Positions 11,384-21,916 of a stretch of 64,000 bases of DNA are shown in pieces. Origin of the DNA: Tethya wilhelma (lineage: Eukaryota > Porifera > Demospongiae > Tethyida > Tethyidae). Numbering within the stretch: the stretch's first letter is position 1; each line of letters begins with the position of its first letter. A program made the translations under genes and the position numbers. The DNA lies in NCBI GenBank assembly GCA_964030475.1, contig CAXIPT010000004.1:2121327-2185326 (forward strand). Reading direction: 5' to 3'. The notes below the pieces were generated by a model. The model was not told the origin of the DNA. It worked only from the letters and a program-made list of their open reading frames with translations, and made no database searches.

Positions 11384-11412
11384 TCTCCCCCTCCCTCTCT
11401 CTCTCTCACTCA
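11331..11412. repeat. (CT)n polypyrimidine tract
   Basis: A long CTCTCT run ending in CTCACTCACATTAG. It serves as the pyrimidine tract of the splice acceptor at 11417-11418 for the eIF2D-like exon that follows. Confidence 0.9.
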
Positions 11413-11418
11413 CATTAG

Positions 11419-12129
11419 GAAACGTCTCAAAAGAGAAATCGGTTCTCAATTCCCTGATCTTTATCAGCACCATCTTGATGCCCTTGTACCATCCAAGAGT
11501 GTCATAGCAACAGTCAAAGTGGTCACCCACGGCGGGACCAATGTCACCGTTACCACGGTAGACAAGGAACCAATAATGTTTGAGAGTGGAGGGGTGCTGT
11601 GTCCAACAGGTATGGCAAGAATGTATAACCTGTATGACAGGTTTTCTAGCTTGATAACAGTAAATTGAAGTACATAGCTTCAATTCCCAACCTATATCCC
11701 TATAAGCATCTGACTCGAATGGCACCTTTTTTAAAAGTGTTGTTTGATTGCTTATTTAGCCTGTATAGTTATATACTGTTTTGTTTTTTTTGTGGTTATT
11801 TTTGCTTGTACTATAAGTTATGCATAAGCATGAAAAAAAAAATTTTTTTTACATAATAATGTGTCTTTCCTTGATCATACCCACACACACATATTTACTC
11901 ACACACATGCGCATGCACACACACACACACACATATACTCCTCAGTCTACACTCTTTGGCGCTATCCCTCTATGCTCCAGTCAGTGACCACGTGGCCGGC
12001 TGTCCTTCCGAAGCTCCAGGGAGGGGCTGACCTAATGCTACCAGGGGTCGTCACGGGAGACCAGGGTGGGTGTGGCCTCGAGGGGATCACCAAGAATCAG
12101 CTGTGTGGAGTCAACACCACCAAGAATAG
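11419..12129 (+). CDS. eif2d: eIF2D (ligatin)-like gene, two exons only
   Basis: Exon A is 11419-11609 (acceptor ATTAG, donor CAG|GTATGG). Exon B is 11946-12129 (acceptor CTCCTCAG, donor AATAG|GTACAC). They join in phase 1 to an uninterrupted reading frame. Exon A encodes KRLKREIGSQFPDLYQ and later EPIMFESGGVLCPT. Exon B continues VYTLWRYPSML, TTWPAVLPKL and GGADLMLPGVV, ending CGVNTTKNR. The TLW...TTWP-x-VL...GADLMLPG string at the start of the PUA domain is characteristic of eIF2D, a ribosome-recycling and non-canonical initiation factor acting on 40S subunits in the cytoplasm. I could find neither the short first exon nor any of the remaining roughly 400 residues (SWIB, SUI1), so this is a truncated copy, although the part present shows no inactivating change. 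MCTS1 is a less likely match. Confidence 0.8.
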
Positions 12130-12668
12130 GTACACATAGTGTAAGGGGGGAAGTTTGAGGATAAGATCAATGTTTGAGTATAAAATTAAAGTTTTGTTTC
12201 TTATGGACCATGCTCGCTGTAGATTGCTAGGTAAGTTTTATTTATAAGAAAAAGGAATTCACTACGTATGTTTTGACAATTGTGTTCTGTATAACTTGCT
12301 GTTTATAGTTTTAGAGTGTGTGATTATGATGACCCTTTACCAGATACAAGCATTTGGTCATTAAAAATATGGAATATTTTAATAGCTACTACTAATTAAC
12401 ACACATATGAACTCGCAAAATGTATGACATTGTGTAGATTACTAGTCATTTTCTACTGATGAAATTATATTAATTAGGAGAACGTACATATTTTATATAC
12501 ATGTGGGTAGGCCCTCAGACCTCTTGGATATTGTTTTATTATTTTCAACATATAAACCTTTCCTATCATTTTTATCCACAGCCCCCTTTTATAAAAAACA
12601 GTGTAAATTGAAGCTATGCGGTAGAGCAATTTAATTTATTAATGTAAAGATTATAATTGTATGCGTAC
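12130..12668. other. Spacer between the convergent eIF2D fragment and the first TRAF gene
   Basis: No continuation of eIF2D is visible. A minus-strand AATAAA (TTTATT at 12635-12640) lies 30 bp beyond the stop codon of the TRAF gene and is a plausible polyadenylation signal. Confidence 0.5.
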
Positions 12669-13988
12669 TTACTTATAACTGACTATTTTAAAATGAAGTC
12701 TGCCACTGGTGTCAGTATACATCTGGTAACACTGATCAAGAGATTTTAACGTTGGGTACCCATTTGCCCACTGATTTCTCTCTCCCTTTGTTACTCTTGA
12801 ATACCAATCTTTGTTAGTAAGCCCAAGTTTCAACAAGAGATGTTCTTTAGATCCATCTTGCCTCAGCAGCATCATAGTTAATTCACCATTTAGCGGAAAT
12901 TTCAATTCATTATCATATTCTCCACGCATCAAATGGATATCTACTGTAAAATAGTTAGTGACTATTCCGCATCGTAAACAGAGTTTATATCCTCTCTGGT
13001 GAGTGTAAAACGGCAAAGAGAACCAAAAATCATTGCTTTTCATGAGTTTAAAACTAGGAACAATTATGTCAACAGGTAAGATACCCATAGTATTAAACAA
13101 TTTCATTATTTCTTGCTCCTTTTCTAGTTCAGTAAGTCTTTGTTTGAGTGCTTCATTTTCTTTCACTAGCTCGCTCATCATTTGTCTGTCTTGATCTTGC
13201 TGCTCCTTGTATGCAGCTATTTCCTTTTGTTGACTGGTGATCTGCTGTTGGTAACTAGCAACCATCATTGATGTGTGTTTAACTAATTCAACACGGAGAT
13301 GTTCTCCCATATCTTTACGAGGTAGCTTCACCTCACATCCAGCATAGTGGAAGTCACATTTAATAACAGTCAGAGGACAATCTTCAGCTACATGGCTCTC
13401 CAGATTCTGTCGCTGGAGAACAGCACCACACTTATTAGAACACTCAACTGGGTAGCATCCACACACAGGCCAGTGGTTGGTTGTGACATCTTCAAATGTT
13501 GACTTGTAAAGCTTGCAGTGTTCACAGGTAAAAGGACGTTTTGGGCACTCTTCAGTTTGATGGTGGTTGATGTGTTGTCGTTGGTGAGACTCAGAACAGT
13601 TAGTGCATTTGACCATGACAAAGACACACCCTTTAAGCTGGTTATCGGGTTGAGGGTCCAAGTTGAGATGGTTGTCTAGTTCTCCTAGCTCTCCAGTCCA
13701 CTCACAACTATCGTTTAGATGAATACATCGAACTTTCAGCTGATAGATTAGTTGCTGGTGGCCTTTGTTAGGAAAATCATTGAAATTTCTTTCATTGCAG
13801 TGTGGACATGGATTGCCCAATGCCTTAACATGCTCAATACAAGAATGACAATAGCTCTTTCCACAACAGATGACTTGATAGGGTTCACGAAGAATTAGCA
13901 AGCAAATGAGACACTCAGTTTGAATGATTTGAGGAGGTTTCTCTACAAACTCACACTCAAACCCACCAGCTAGTTTTGACATAGCCAT
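12669..13988 (-). CDS. TRAF-like protein, one-finger form, 439 aa
   Basis: Single exon. The start was chosen at MAMSKLAGG to match its paralogs; an in-frame ATG 39 bp upstream (14027) is also possible. Order: RING-like domain at about residues 26-64 (C-x2-C ... CCGKSYCHSC ... CPHC); TRAF-type zinc fingers at about 75-245, including one KRPFTCEHC unit and the CDFHYAGCEVKLP finger; a coiled coil at about 250-305; and a TRAF-C/MATH domain to the end (SLPFYTHQRGYKLCLR, RGEYDNELKFPLNGE). TRAF proteins trimerise through coiled coil and MATH domains and link receptors to ubiquitin signalling in the cytoplasm. The MATH region is more divergent than in most neighbours (LKFPLNGELTMMLL). It is the leftmost array member and converges on the eIF2D fragment. 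Confidence 0.88.
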   Translation of the reverse strand: MAMSKLAGGFECEFVEKPPQIIQTECLICLLILREPYQVICCGKSYCHSCIEHVKALGNPCPHCNERNFNDFPNKGHQQLIYQLKVRCIHLNDSCEWTGELGELDNHLNLDPQPDNQLKGCVFVMVKCTNCSESHQRQHINHHQTEECPKRPFTCEHCKLYKSTFEDVTTNHWPVCGCYPVECSNKCGAVLQRQNLESHVAEDCPLTVIKCDFHYAGCEVKLPRKDMGEHLRVELVKHTSMMVASYQQQITSQQKEIAAYKEQQDQDRQMMSELVKENEALKQRLTELEKEQEIMKLFNTMGILPVDIIVPSFKLMKSNDFWFSLPFYTHQRGYKLCLRCGIVTNYFTVDIHLMRGEYDNELKFPLNGELTMMLLRQDGSKEHLLLKLGLTNKDWYSRVTKGERNQWANGYPTLKSLDQCYQMYTDTSGRLHFKIVSYK

Positions 13989-13999
13989 GACTGACTTGA

Positions 14000-14008
14000 T
14001 CATGTGAT
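14000..14008 (-). promoter_or_regulatory. M-box-like E-box TCATGTGAT with GATA site
   Basis: TCATGTGAT on the plus strand, 12 bp upstream of the chosen start codon. TTCCTAATTTAGCTATCA follows, with a GATA-type site (CTATCA) at 14043-14048. The same pair recurs at other TRAF starts. The closeness to the ATG implies a very short leader, or use of the downstream start with the site inside the 5' UTR. Confidence 0.5.
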
Positions 14009-14179
14009 GTGAAATATTAATATTCATGACTTCCTAATTTAGCTATCAATAGAGCTATATACTCTTCCCAGAAAGATTCCAGCTCAGCAAAGGTGTAGCA
14101 CTATTTTCTGGTATACTCAGTACTGGTTATTGACTGTGTGCTAAAATTTTTATGAAGCATGCATTATTCTATATAGTTC

Positions 14180-14740
14180 GTGACTAGTTTTTTTTTTTTT
14201 TTTTTTTTTTCATAATTGCATTTAACCAGTTCAGTGTTCTGGTGACAGTATTATAGTAAGCCTATCCTAAATTGAGGTGGTGTGGAGGAATGGCTAGATG
14301 AGGAGGCATTGCGTTCATACACTCCACAAGCACTGCTAGTTACGCAGTCCCCATATCACATGAGTGGGCGGGACTGCTCCTTTGAAGGGACGTATGTTTT
14401 GGTACCTGCCACCCTACCACTGTACCGCGGACGCTTCCGCCTACCCATTTAACCAATATCACATTGAGAAGACTACTTGGTTGACCACAGGATCCTGGAG
14501 CATTAATAACGTCTCCCCAAAAGAGGGATGAGACCACTTACGTGGCCCACCGTGATCCCTGTCCACATCTTTGGGAGTGAGTGAGGGAAAAGATATTCTA
14601 GTAACAATGGGCCGGTAAGAATAAGTTTCTTTGTGCCAATGGCTTTGCACCAGTTTGCAGCTGCTATCTAGTGACTCGGACTGTAAATTGAATCTCCCTG
14701 CCCCACCCATGCTGTGCATGTGTCCTCTGCCCAGTCACAT
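14180..14740. other. Poly(T) tract and a GC-richer segment of unknown origin
   Basis: A run of about 25 T (from about 14186) is followed by a segment (about 14280-14740) that is noticeably richer in G+C than the surroundings. It has minus-strand ORFs of 65 and 86 codons that match no family I recognise. An inserted retroelement fragment with its tail is possible but unproven. Confidence 0.3.
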
Positions 14741-15004
14741 CCCCTCTTGGTTTGCTAGTTTTAACTTTGTTAAAACTCATACAATATGTCATTCCAACCA
14801 CACAATTTACATTTTACCACACAACAAATTTGGAGCCATATATATATACATCTGACATAATTATGTTACATGGTTCTTAGTTCATTTAGAGTTTTATTGA
14901 AGCACTTAAAGACAATTAAGTATAGTACTATCAAAGTATAGTTTTAAGAAGCTGCTTTTTGTTTCTGTTCTTTTTTTTTCCTTTTTGTTTGTTTGTTTGT
15001 TTGT

Positions 15005-16519
15005 TTACAAGTAGTTGAAACTGACTATGTTGAAGTGTAGATTATTCTCTGTATCGATGTATCGATTGGTACACTCGTTAAAAAAATCTAAGTCATTGTG
15101 CCCATTTGCTCTCTGACATATCTCTCCCTTTGTCACTCTTGAATTGTAACCTGGGCCAGTAAGGGAGATTTTTATAGCGAGGTGTTCATTGGAGCCATCT
15201 TGTCTCAATAGCTCGATGGTCACTTCTCCTTTCAGTGGCCACTTCAGTTCATCGTCAAATTCACCTCGCATCAAATGAACATACACTGAAAATGAAGGTA
15301 CGGTCCAAAAATATAATTCTTTTTTTGTGCACTGTAGACAGAGTTTATACCCTCTCTGCTGAGTGTAGAATGGTGGGGAGTACCAGGGCTCTCTGGTGTT
15401 CATAAGTCGAGATTTAGACATTACCATGTGAACTGGCGGAATGCTACCTATTTTACTCCATGATTTTATTATTTTTGTCTCTCTCCCTAGTTCAGTAACT
15501 CTCTGTTTGAGTGCTTCATTCTCTTTCACCAATTCACTCATTCTTTTTGTCTTTACTTCATTCTCTTTCACCAATTCATCTATTTGTTTTTGTCCACTGG
15601 TGAGTAGTTGTTTATCTCTGAGCTGACATGATTCTTGCTTCTCCTCTAGTTCAATAACTCTCTGTTTGAGTGCTTCATTCTCTTTCGCCAATTCACTCAT
15701 TCTTTTCATCTTTACTTCATTCTCTTTTACCAATTCATCTATTTGTTTTTGTTCACTGGTGAGTAGTTGTTTATCTCTGAGCTGACTAGTAGCCATCATT
15801 GATGTGTGTTTGACTAATTCAACACGGAGATGTTCTCCCATATCTTTACGAGGTAGCATCACCTCACATCCAGCATAGTGGAAGTCACATTCAATAACTG
15901 TCAGAGGACAATCTTTAGCTATGTGGCTTTCCAGATTTTTTTGCGTGAGAACAGCACCACACTTATTAGAACACTCAACTGAGCACCACCCACACACAGG
16001 CCAGTGGTTGGTTGTGACATCTTCAAAAGTTGACTTGTAAACCTTGCAGTGTTCACAGGTAAAAGGACGTTTTGGACACACCTCAGTTTGATGGTGGTTG
16101 ATGTGTTGTCGTTGGTGAGACTCAGAACAGTGAGTGCATTTGACCATGACAATGACACACCCTTTAAGCTGGTTATCAGGTTGAGGGTCCAAGTTGAGAT
16201 GGTTGTCTAGTTCTCCTAGCTCTCCAGTCCACTCACAACCTTCTTTTTGATGAGTACAATAAACTTTAAACTGGCAGAGAGACTGTTGAAGGCCTTTGTT
16301 TGGGAAGTCATTGAAATTTCTTTCATTGCAGTGTGGGCATGGATTGTTGGATGCTTTAACACGTTCAATACAAGAACGACAATAGCTCTTTCCACAACAG
16401 ATGACTTGATAGGGTTCACAAAGAATTAGCAAGCAGATGGGACACTCAGTTTGAATGACTTGAGGAGGTTTCTCTACAAACTCACACTCAAACCCACCAG
16501 CTAGTTTTGACACAGCCAT
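15005..16519 (-). CDS. TRAF-like protein with duplicated coiled coil, 504 aa
   Basis: Single exon starting MAVSKLAGGFEC. RING-like residues 26-64 (CPICLLIL ... CCGKSYCRSC ... CPHC), then zinc fingers with one KRPF unit to about 250. The coiled coil is about 105 residues long because a 53-residue block (SQLRDKQLLTS ... ELEEKQES) is present twice in tandem, a 159-bp direct DNA repeat with units starting near 15602 and 15761. TRAF-C/MATH occupies about residues 365-504 (SPPFYTQQRGYKLCLQ, RGEFDDELKWPLKGE). The inner repeat differs from its partner at only a few positions, so the duplication is recent. The longer coil may lengthen the stalk between fingers and MATH head. Confidence 0.9.
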   Translation of the reverse strand: MAVSKLAGGFECEFVEKPPQVIQTECPICLLILCEPYQVICCGKSYCRSCIERVKASNNPCPHCNERNFNDFPNKGLQQSLCQFKVYCTHQKEGCEWTGELGELDNHLNLDPQPDNQLKGCVIVMVKCTHCSESHQRQHINHHQTEVCPKRPFTCEHCKVYKSTFEDVTTNHWPVCGWCSVECSNKCGAVLTQKNLESHIAKDCPLTVIECDFHYAGCEVMLPRKDMGEHLRVELVKHTSMMATSQLRDKQLLTSEQKQIDELVKENEVKMKRMSELAKENEALKQRVIELEEKQESCQLRDKQLLTSGQKQIDELVKENEVKTKRMSELVKENEALKQRVTELGRETKIIKSWSKIGSIPPVHMVMSKSRLMNTREPWYSPPFYTQQRGYKLCLQCTKKELYFWTVPSFSVYVHLMRGEFDDELKWPLKGEVTIELLRQDGSNEHLAIKISLTGPGYNSRVTKGEICQRANGHNDLDFFNECTNRYIDTENNLHFNIVSFNYL

Positions 16520-16568
16520 AGAACACTACTGCATACAAGTACCAATAGATGCTAGGGTGCTGGTCAGA

Positions 16569-16577
16569 TCATGTGAT
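16569..16577 (-). promoter_or_regulatory. M-box-like E-box TCATGTGAT with GATA site
   Basis: 50 bp upstream of the start codon at 16519. TTCCTAATTTAGCTATCA follows, with CTATCA at 16603-16608. The arrangement matches 14000-14048. Confidence 0.55.
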
Positions 16578-16999
16578 GGCAAAGATCAGTTTCCTAATTT
16601 AGCTATCAGGTCAAAGTTCCACTACTCTTTCACCATGCCAACTATCTGATATACTGATGGTGGGTTACTGATAATACATTGTGTAATGCATACATGTGTT
16701 CAATCAGAGGTCAAAATAACTTTTCTATAGAGTGCAGGGTCAAAATGTCAGTACAAATGCATGCCCTTGTGTCTCTGGTAAACACTATAGTACTTACTAT
16801 AAGTGTGGTCAGCTTAAATGGCAGTGCACTTGAGTAAAATGACCATGGGCCTGCTTCTTCTTACTACATGTGACTATAGCTGTTACAAGCCATGGACCTC
16901 AATGTTTTTAGTCATGACCGTAATTATTTTTATGGTCTATGTTTTTTTTTTGTCTGGTCAAAGTGTCCAGTCCACATAAGCTGTTTTGAGTGGTCAATT

Positions 17000-17500
17000 T
17001 GATTAAATGCCAATGGTTGATGACCGGAGAAGAAGTTTTAATCCAAGCAAGCAATGAGATATTATGTAGGCTTTTAGTTGACTAACAATTATATACTTAG
17101 CAAAAGCTAAAATTCTCACTAAAACGTCAACTTGAAGCTGTATGGTACAAGCAGTTAAATTCTGTGAAAGTGCAGCTAAATCTCCAACTTCTGTTACTAG
17201 TGATGATACTGTTTTGAATATGAATGAATGCTCGCTAGTTGAGTTTCGAATGGATGGTGATGCTCCTGGGGTTGATTTGGCTTTGAAGGATCGCAAGGTG
17301 TGGTTGCCAGTTGCCCATTGTACTCGTTCTCGGACTCAGAAGCATGTTTTTGAAGATACTTAGTTCAGTTGTGTTTCCTCTCCTCTTTGTACTCTTATTT
17401 AGTACTTTTGTTTTGTGTTTGTGAATGTTTGTTTGTCTTTTTGCGCCTTCTGTTGGTGTGTTCTATTACAATTACAATTACAAACATGCACTACTGCATG
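17000..17500 (+). mobile_element. Possible 3' end of a non-LTR retroelement
   Basis: A plus-strand frame ends in WLPVAHCTRSRTQKHVFEDT with a TAG at about 17361. A T/G-rich untranslated stretch follows, then a short tandem tail ATTACAATTACAATTACAA near 17466-17485. Short tandem tails of this kind terminate several non-LTR retrotransposon families. No reverse transcriptase motif is present, so the call is tentative. Confidence 0.3.
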
Positions 17501-17530
17501 TACATTGACAGGGCTCAAAATAACAGTTGC

Positions 17531-17709
17531 CTACTCTCTGGCGCTATCCCTCTATGCTCCAGTCAGTGACCACATGGCCGGCTGTCCTTCCTAAGCTTCT
17601 GGGAAGAGATGACCTCATGTTACTAGGGGTCGTCACGGGAGACTAGGGTGGGTGTGACCTCAAGGCGATCACCAAGAATCAGATGTGTGGGGTTAGCACC
17701 ACTAAGAAT
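17531..17709 (+). pseudogene. eIF2D exon fragment, decayed copy 2
   Basis: Aligns along its length to exon B at 11946-12129 (GGCGCTATCCCTCTATGCTC, then GGCCGGCTGTCCTTCC and CACCAAGAATCAG). It has a stop codon in the original frame (GAC TAG GGT) and many substitutions. Together with the TIR element to its right it sits upstream in coordinates of the TRAF fragment at 20485. Removing the 2-kb insertion places the two about 0.7 kb apart. Confidence 0.85.
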
Positions 17710-17765
17710 ATAGGATTAGTTTTAAGGAAAGATCGATGTTTGTGACTTTATGCTATACATACCAG

Positions 17766-17927
17766 AGATTGGGAAATTTTCACTGAAAAGTTTTCGCTTA
17801 GTGAGTTTTCGCATTTTAGTATTTTCTCCTGATTTGGTAAAGATTAAAATATGTTTTAAACTTTAATTTATGCAACTGCATGCATGAAAGTAGGGAAAAA
17901 TTTTTAGGAGTGAAAATTTCCTGATCT
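17766..17927. repeat. Short TIR element (GGGAAATTTTCACT family)
   Basis: Starts AGATTGGGAAATTTTCACT and ends with the imperfect complement AGTGAAAATTTCCTGATCT. About 160 bp with no ORF. A second member lies at 24703-24850. Both abut an eIF2D exon fragment, so the element may predate the duplication. Confidence 0.65.
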
Positions 17928-18146
17928 AATGTACTTAGGGAGCATGGGTCTGAATGAGCGATTCTATTGGCTGTTTGCTACAAGTATGGCTGACTTTTTT
18001 TGAGATTGCTGACAAGTCTTTCAAGTGGCATCCATAGCACTATCTAAGCTAGCTCTCTAGGCACATTTCACATTCAGTATAATATATATAGCTACTATAT
18101 TTTGGTTCTTAGTATCTTTGCAATGTATGCACATGCATTATGTAAT

Positions 18147-20194
18147 TGGGGCGAGCATGAGCGAGCCCCACATAAGCGTGTCGAACGAGGGATTTGTATG
18201 TCTGTATAGTGATGTAATCGTCCGACCGACCGCTTTCCGTAAATACGAACTATATTCTAATTGTTCCAAATTAACCGCATGCCATGCCACGTGTCTATGA
18301 AAAATTGCAAAGCCCTGAAAATTGTCAACACTGGCCTCGCGCGCGCGCACACGGAACAGAAAGCCACTGAAGGACTGAGAACTGAACTGGACTGGACTGG
18401 AAGTGTCTATGTAAGATAGGCACGGCGAAAAGCTAAAGCACATTTTACTACAGGTGGCAACAACCTACACGAAGGTAAGCTCACTATATCACTATGTTAA
18501 TTTGTCAGCTTGAAAATCATAGCACTCATAATTTATACGCAGTGGCCATGTATAAAACCAGCAAGCAAACTGAATAGTTTCACAGCTTGAAACTACTGCA
18601 GTAATGTTGGGTGTATGGATGGATGTCAACACTACTGGATAACAAGAGCAGAAGCTAGAGTAGCCACCAGTGAGAGGCTCTAAACTGCAAAACCCTGAGC
18701 TCAGAGTCCGAGAAGCTATTCGGAACTGCCGACTGATAACTCAGAACTGATACAACAGCTAGCTGCTAAGATTCAACGCATGAATGATGCTGAAACCCTG
18801 GGCGTAGGTGGCCAGGAGAGTAACTGTTAACTGGCAAGAGAGAATCAATGGAGTCCTGCATGCCTGAGCAGTAATGAGAATAACTGCAGACTCATGATCA
18901 AAGAAATCAACAAGTATTAATTCTGTCAACAACCAATTCAGCCAAATCAAGTGTCTCTTGTATAACTAGGGGTACACTAAGTGCAATCCTCGCTCAGCAG
19001 CTCCACGATCCAATGGTCACATTCCCAATCGCTCTGGCAAAGATTGTCGCAAGTCTGGGCACCAGGGCAAAGATCGTCTCAGTAAAAACCTACTATCTAA
19101 CTTGGCCCAAAAAGTAACAAGGCACTCTATCCACGCTCTAAAGCTACATGTAGTTTCATCTCCCAAGTTGGCCTGAGACAAGTTCATGTTGAGGCAAAGT
19201 GCCTTACTTACTTTTGTGAGAAAACGCTAGTGGCCATGTATAAAACCAGCAAGCAAACTGAATAGTTTCACAGCTTGAAACTACTGCAGTAATGTTGGGT
19301 GTATGGATGGATGTCAACACTACTGGATAACAAGAGCAGAAGCTAGAGTAGCCACCAGTGAGAGGCTCTAAACTGCAAAACCCTGAGCTCAGAGTCCGAG
19401 AAGCTATTCGGAACTGCCGACTGATAACTCAGAACTGATACAACAGCTAGCTGCTAAGATTCAACGCATGAATGATGCTGAAACCCTGGGCGTAGGTGGC
19501 CAGGAGAGTAACTGTTAACTGGCAAGAGAGAATCAATGGAGTCCTGCATGCCTGAGCAGTAATGAGAATAACTGCAGACTCATGATCAAAGAAATCAACA
19601 AGTATTAATTCTGTCAACAACCAATTCAGCCAAATCAAGTGTCTCTTGTATAACTAGGGGTACACTAAGTGCAATCCTCGCTCAGCAGCTCCACGATCCA
19701 ATGGTCACATTCCCAATCGCTCTGGCAAAGATTGTCGCAAGTCTGGGCACCAGGGCAAAGATCGTCTCAGTAAAAACCTACTATCTAACTTGGCCCAAAA
19801 AGTAACAAGGCACTCTATCCACGCTCTAAAGCTACATGTAGTTTCATCTCCCAAGTTGGCCTGAGACAAGTTCATGTTGAGGCAAAGTGCCTTACTTACT
19901 TTTGTGAGAAAACGCTGAAGTACAGCCAAGATATATACGCCACGAAGTTTACCTTGGTCTGCCACCACCACGTCATCCACGAAAAATCTCGATTGAACCC
20001 AAACATAGCCTCGCTTCGCTCGGAATTATGCCATACTCTTTCACCAGTGCAATAACAAACAATATGCACTAGCCTGTTCCCACATAACCTACTAGGCTCC
20101 CCTTTCACAGTGAGTATAGGGGAGAGCCTGCAACGATCGAGTCTATTCCCACATGCAAAACTCTATGCGCATGGGCTTGCTCGTGCTCGCCCCA
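18147..20194. mobile_element. 2-kb non-autonomous TIR element
   Basis: The left terminus (18147-18170) reads TGGGGCGAGCATGAGCGAGC. The right terminus (20172-20194) is its near-perfect reverse complement with two changes. The interior has no transposase-like ORF; short minus-strand ORFs of 60-100 codons have no recognisable features. It contains a 688-bp perfect tandem duplication. No obvious target-site duplication was found. Confidence 0.55.
18541..19916. repeat. Perfect 688-bp tandem duplication
   Basis: 18541-19228 and 19229-19916 appear identical, as the two 63-codon ORFs at 18759 and 19447 illustrate. The unit begins AGTGGCCATGTATAAAACCA and ends GTGAGAAAACGCT. Absence of divergence means either a very recent event or an assembly duplication. 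Confidence 0.9.
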
Positions 20195-20217
20195 CTCCAT
20201 GCTTGCATGCCACTAGT

Positions 20218-20335
20218 AGTTATTTCATGTGTGTGAGGGATGTATCCAGTTTAATGCATTAAGCGCGAGGGTGCGAAGCGCCCAAGGGTTGAATGCTTTA
20301 AACCAGATACATCCTGATACACGCATGATATAAGT
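20218..20335. repeat. Short palindromic MITE
   Basis: The arm TTATTTCATGTGTGTGAGGG plus ATGTATCCAGTTTAATGCAT pairs with the right arm containing TTAAACCAGATACATCCTGA and CATGATATAA. The loop carries AAGCGCGAGGGTGCGAAGCG, itself a small hairpin. About 118 bp. Confidence 0.6.
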
Positions 20336-20484
20336 GTTTTGTGTCATTTCCTACCGCGCTTGGACACAGGTAAGTGATTCTGGGAGTTTCTAGTCTACTT
20401 GTAGCTGTATACTGCTTCGTTTGATCTACGTCATAGAAATGACACAAAAGAAATTAAAAAAAAGCTTGAAATTAAGTATTTTTT

Positions 20485-21068
20485 TTACAAGTTCTTGAAA
20501 TTGACTATTTTGAAGTGAAAACTTCCCTCAGCATCAGTATATTGTTTGTAAGTAATTGCAAAACCATTAAGACCAGTCGCATCTGCACTCTGATTTATAT
20601 CTCCCTTTGTTACTCTTGAATAGCAGTATGAAGAAGTAAGTTTAATCCTTGTAGTGTGGTGTTCATTGGATCCATCTTGTCTCAACTGTTGGATGGTTAA
20701 TTCTCCTTTCAGAGGCCATTTCAGTTCATCGTCAAATTCACCTCGCATCAAATGAACATAAATTCTAATTGAGATTGAAAAAGTGTTGTACTCTACACAG
20801 AGTTTATACCCTCTGGGGTGAGTGTAAAATGGTGGGGAGTACCAGCTGTTTCCGGTTTCCTTAATCTGTCTGAAATTGGGTATTACCATGTCAACTGGTG
20901 GAGTATCACCTATTCCACTCCATAATTTTATTCGTTCTGTCTCTTTCTCTAGTTCAGTAACTCTCTGTTTGAGTGCTTCATTCTCTTTGACCAGTTCACT
21001 TATTTGGTTTGACTTTGTTTCATTTTCTTTCATCAAGCTTTCTCTGTCTTGATCTTGCTGTTGCTTAT
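20485..21068 (-). CDS. TRAF-like protein, C-terminal part only
   Basis: About 195 residues of an open frame: a coiled coil (KQQQDQDRESLMKENETKSN ...) followed by a complete TRAF-C/MATH domain (SPPFYTHPRGYKLCVE, RGEFDDELKWPLKGE, FHFKIVNFKNL). It is cut at a single N (21069), beyond which the sequence is unrelated. This looks like a contig join, so the missing RING and finger part may exist elsewhere. The frame has no stops. Its C-terminus resembles that of the gene at 25176. Confidence 0.7.
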
Positions 21069-21069
21069 N

Positions 21070-21916
21070 TGCGCTTTTGAATACTGTGAGTCGCATTTAA
21101 TTTGCACATATCTGCGCAGTTGACGCATTATTGATCTCAAACTGCGCGCAGATCAACCACGCAGATTGAATTGCTGACTTTGCAAATTTGCCAATCAATC
21201 ATGCAGATCGAATTGCTGACTTTGCAAGTTTGCCAATCAATTTGCAGACTTTTCAGCTTTGCCAATCGATTTTCTGCAGAGCAGATCGCGTTTTATTTTT
21301 GACACAAATCCCTCTCCATATCATCATGATATATATATAGTCTAGCTATTTCTGCACTAACATAGCAAGTACTATAAGCCTCTATTAGCTAAGACCATTG
21401 AGAAAACGAGAAACTAACTTGAACCGAAAATCGCGATCAGAACTAATGCGACCATGACAGACTTATGAACAAAAAACTATAGCTAGTCTAACTAAATCCC
21501 AAAAGCAATGGTATAGCCTTATAGCCTAGCTATCCCTGCAGTATTATATAAAGTACTAACCTTGTGCTCTGTAGGTCTCTGGAGAAAACAAGCTACTTAA
21601 AGCGATGGTCGTGATCGTGACCCGTTTGTCGCTTATGAGCCTATAATGCCACGCCCATTTTAAGGTTTAAGTTAGTAGTTCATATCTAAGTAGGGCAATA
21701 CCTTACCTGTCTGCACATGCAGCTAGATCAAAGTTCACAGATACAAGCTTCCTGCAAAAAAAGTGCTGAAGTTGCATTTACGCTTGCACACCCGTATAAA
21801 TTTGTACCCATATTTTGGGTTCAAAGGTCGTTAATTTAACCCATCCGTTAAGTGTTAAAATAACGCTATGAAAATATTATCATTTGTTTATTATTACTTA
21901 AATTACTCTATGCATG
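21070..21916. other. Non-TRAF sequence after the contig join
   Basis: Contains a two-copy tandem repeat of about 46 bp (GAATTGCTGACTTTGCAA with TTTGCCAATCAAT following) at about 21160-21245. No gene is visible. The segment 21250-21900 is AT-rich without coding features. Confidence 0.45.

Noticed and set aside
12130..12668. Further eIF2D exons after exon B
   Set aside because: I looked for the expected PUA continuation (an APVAxG-like start after the split Arg codon) and found none in any frame.
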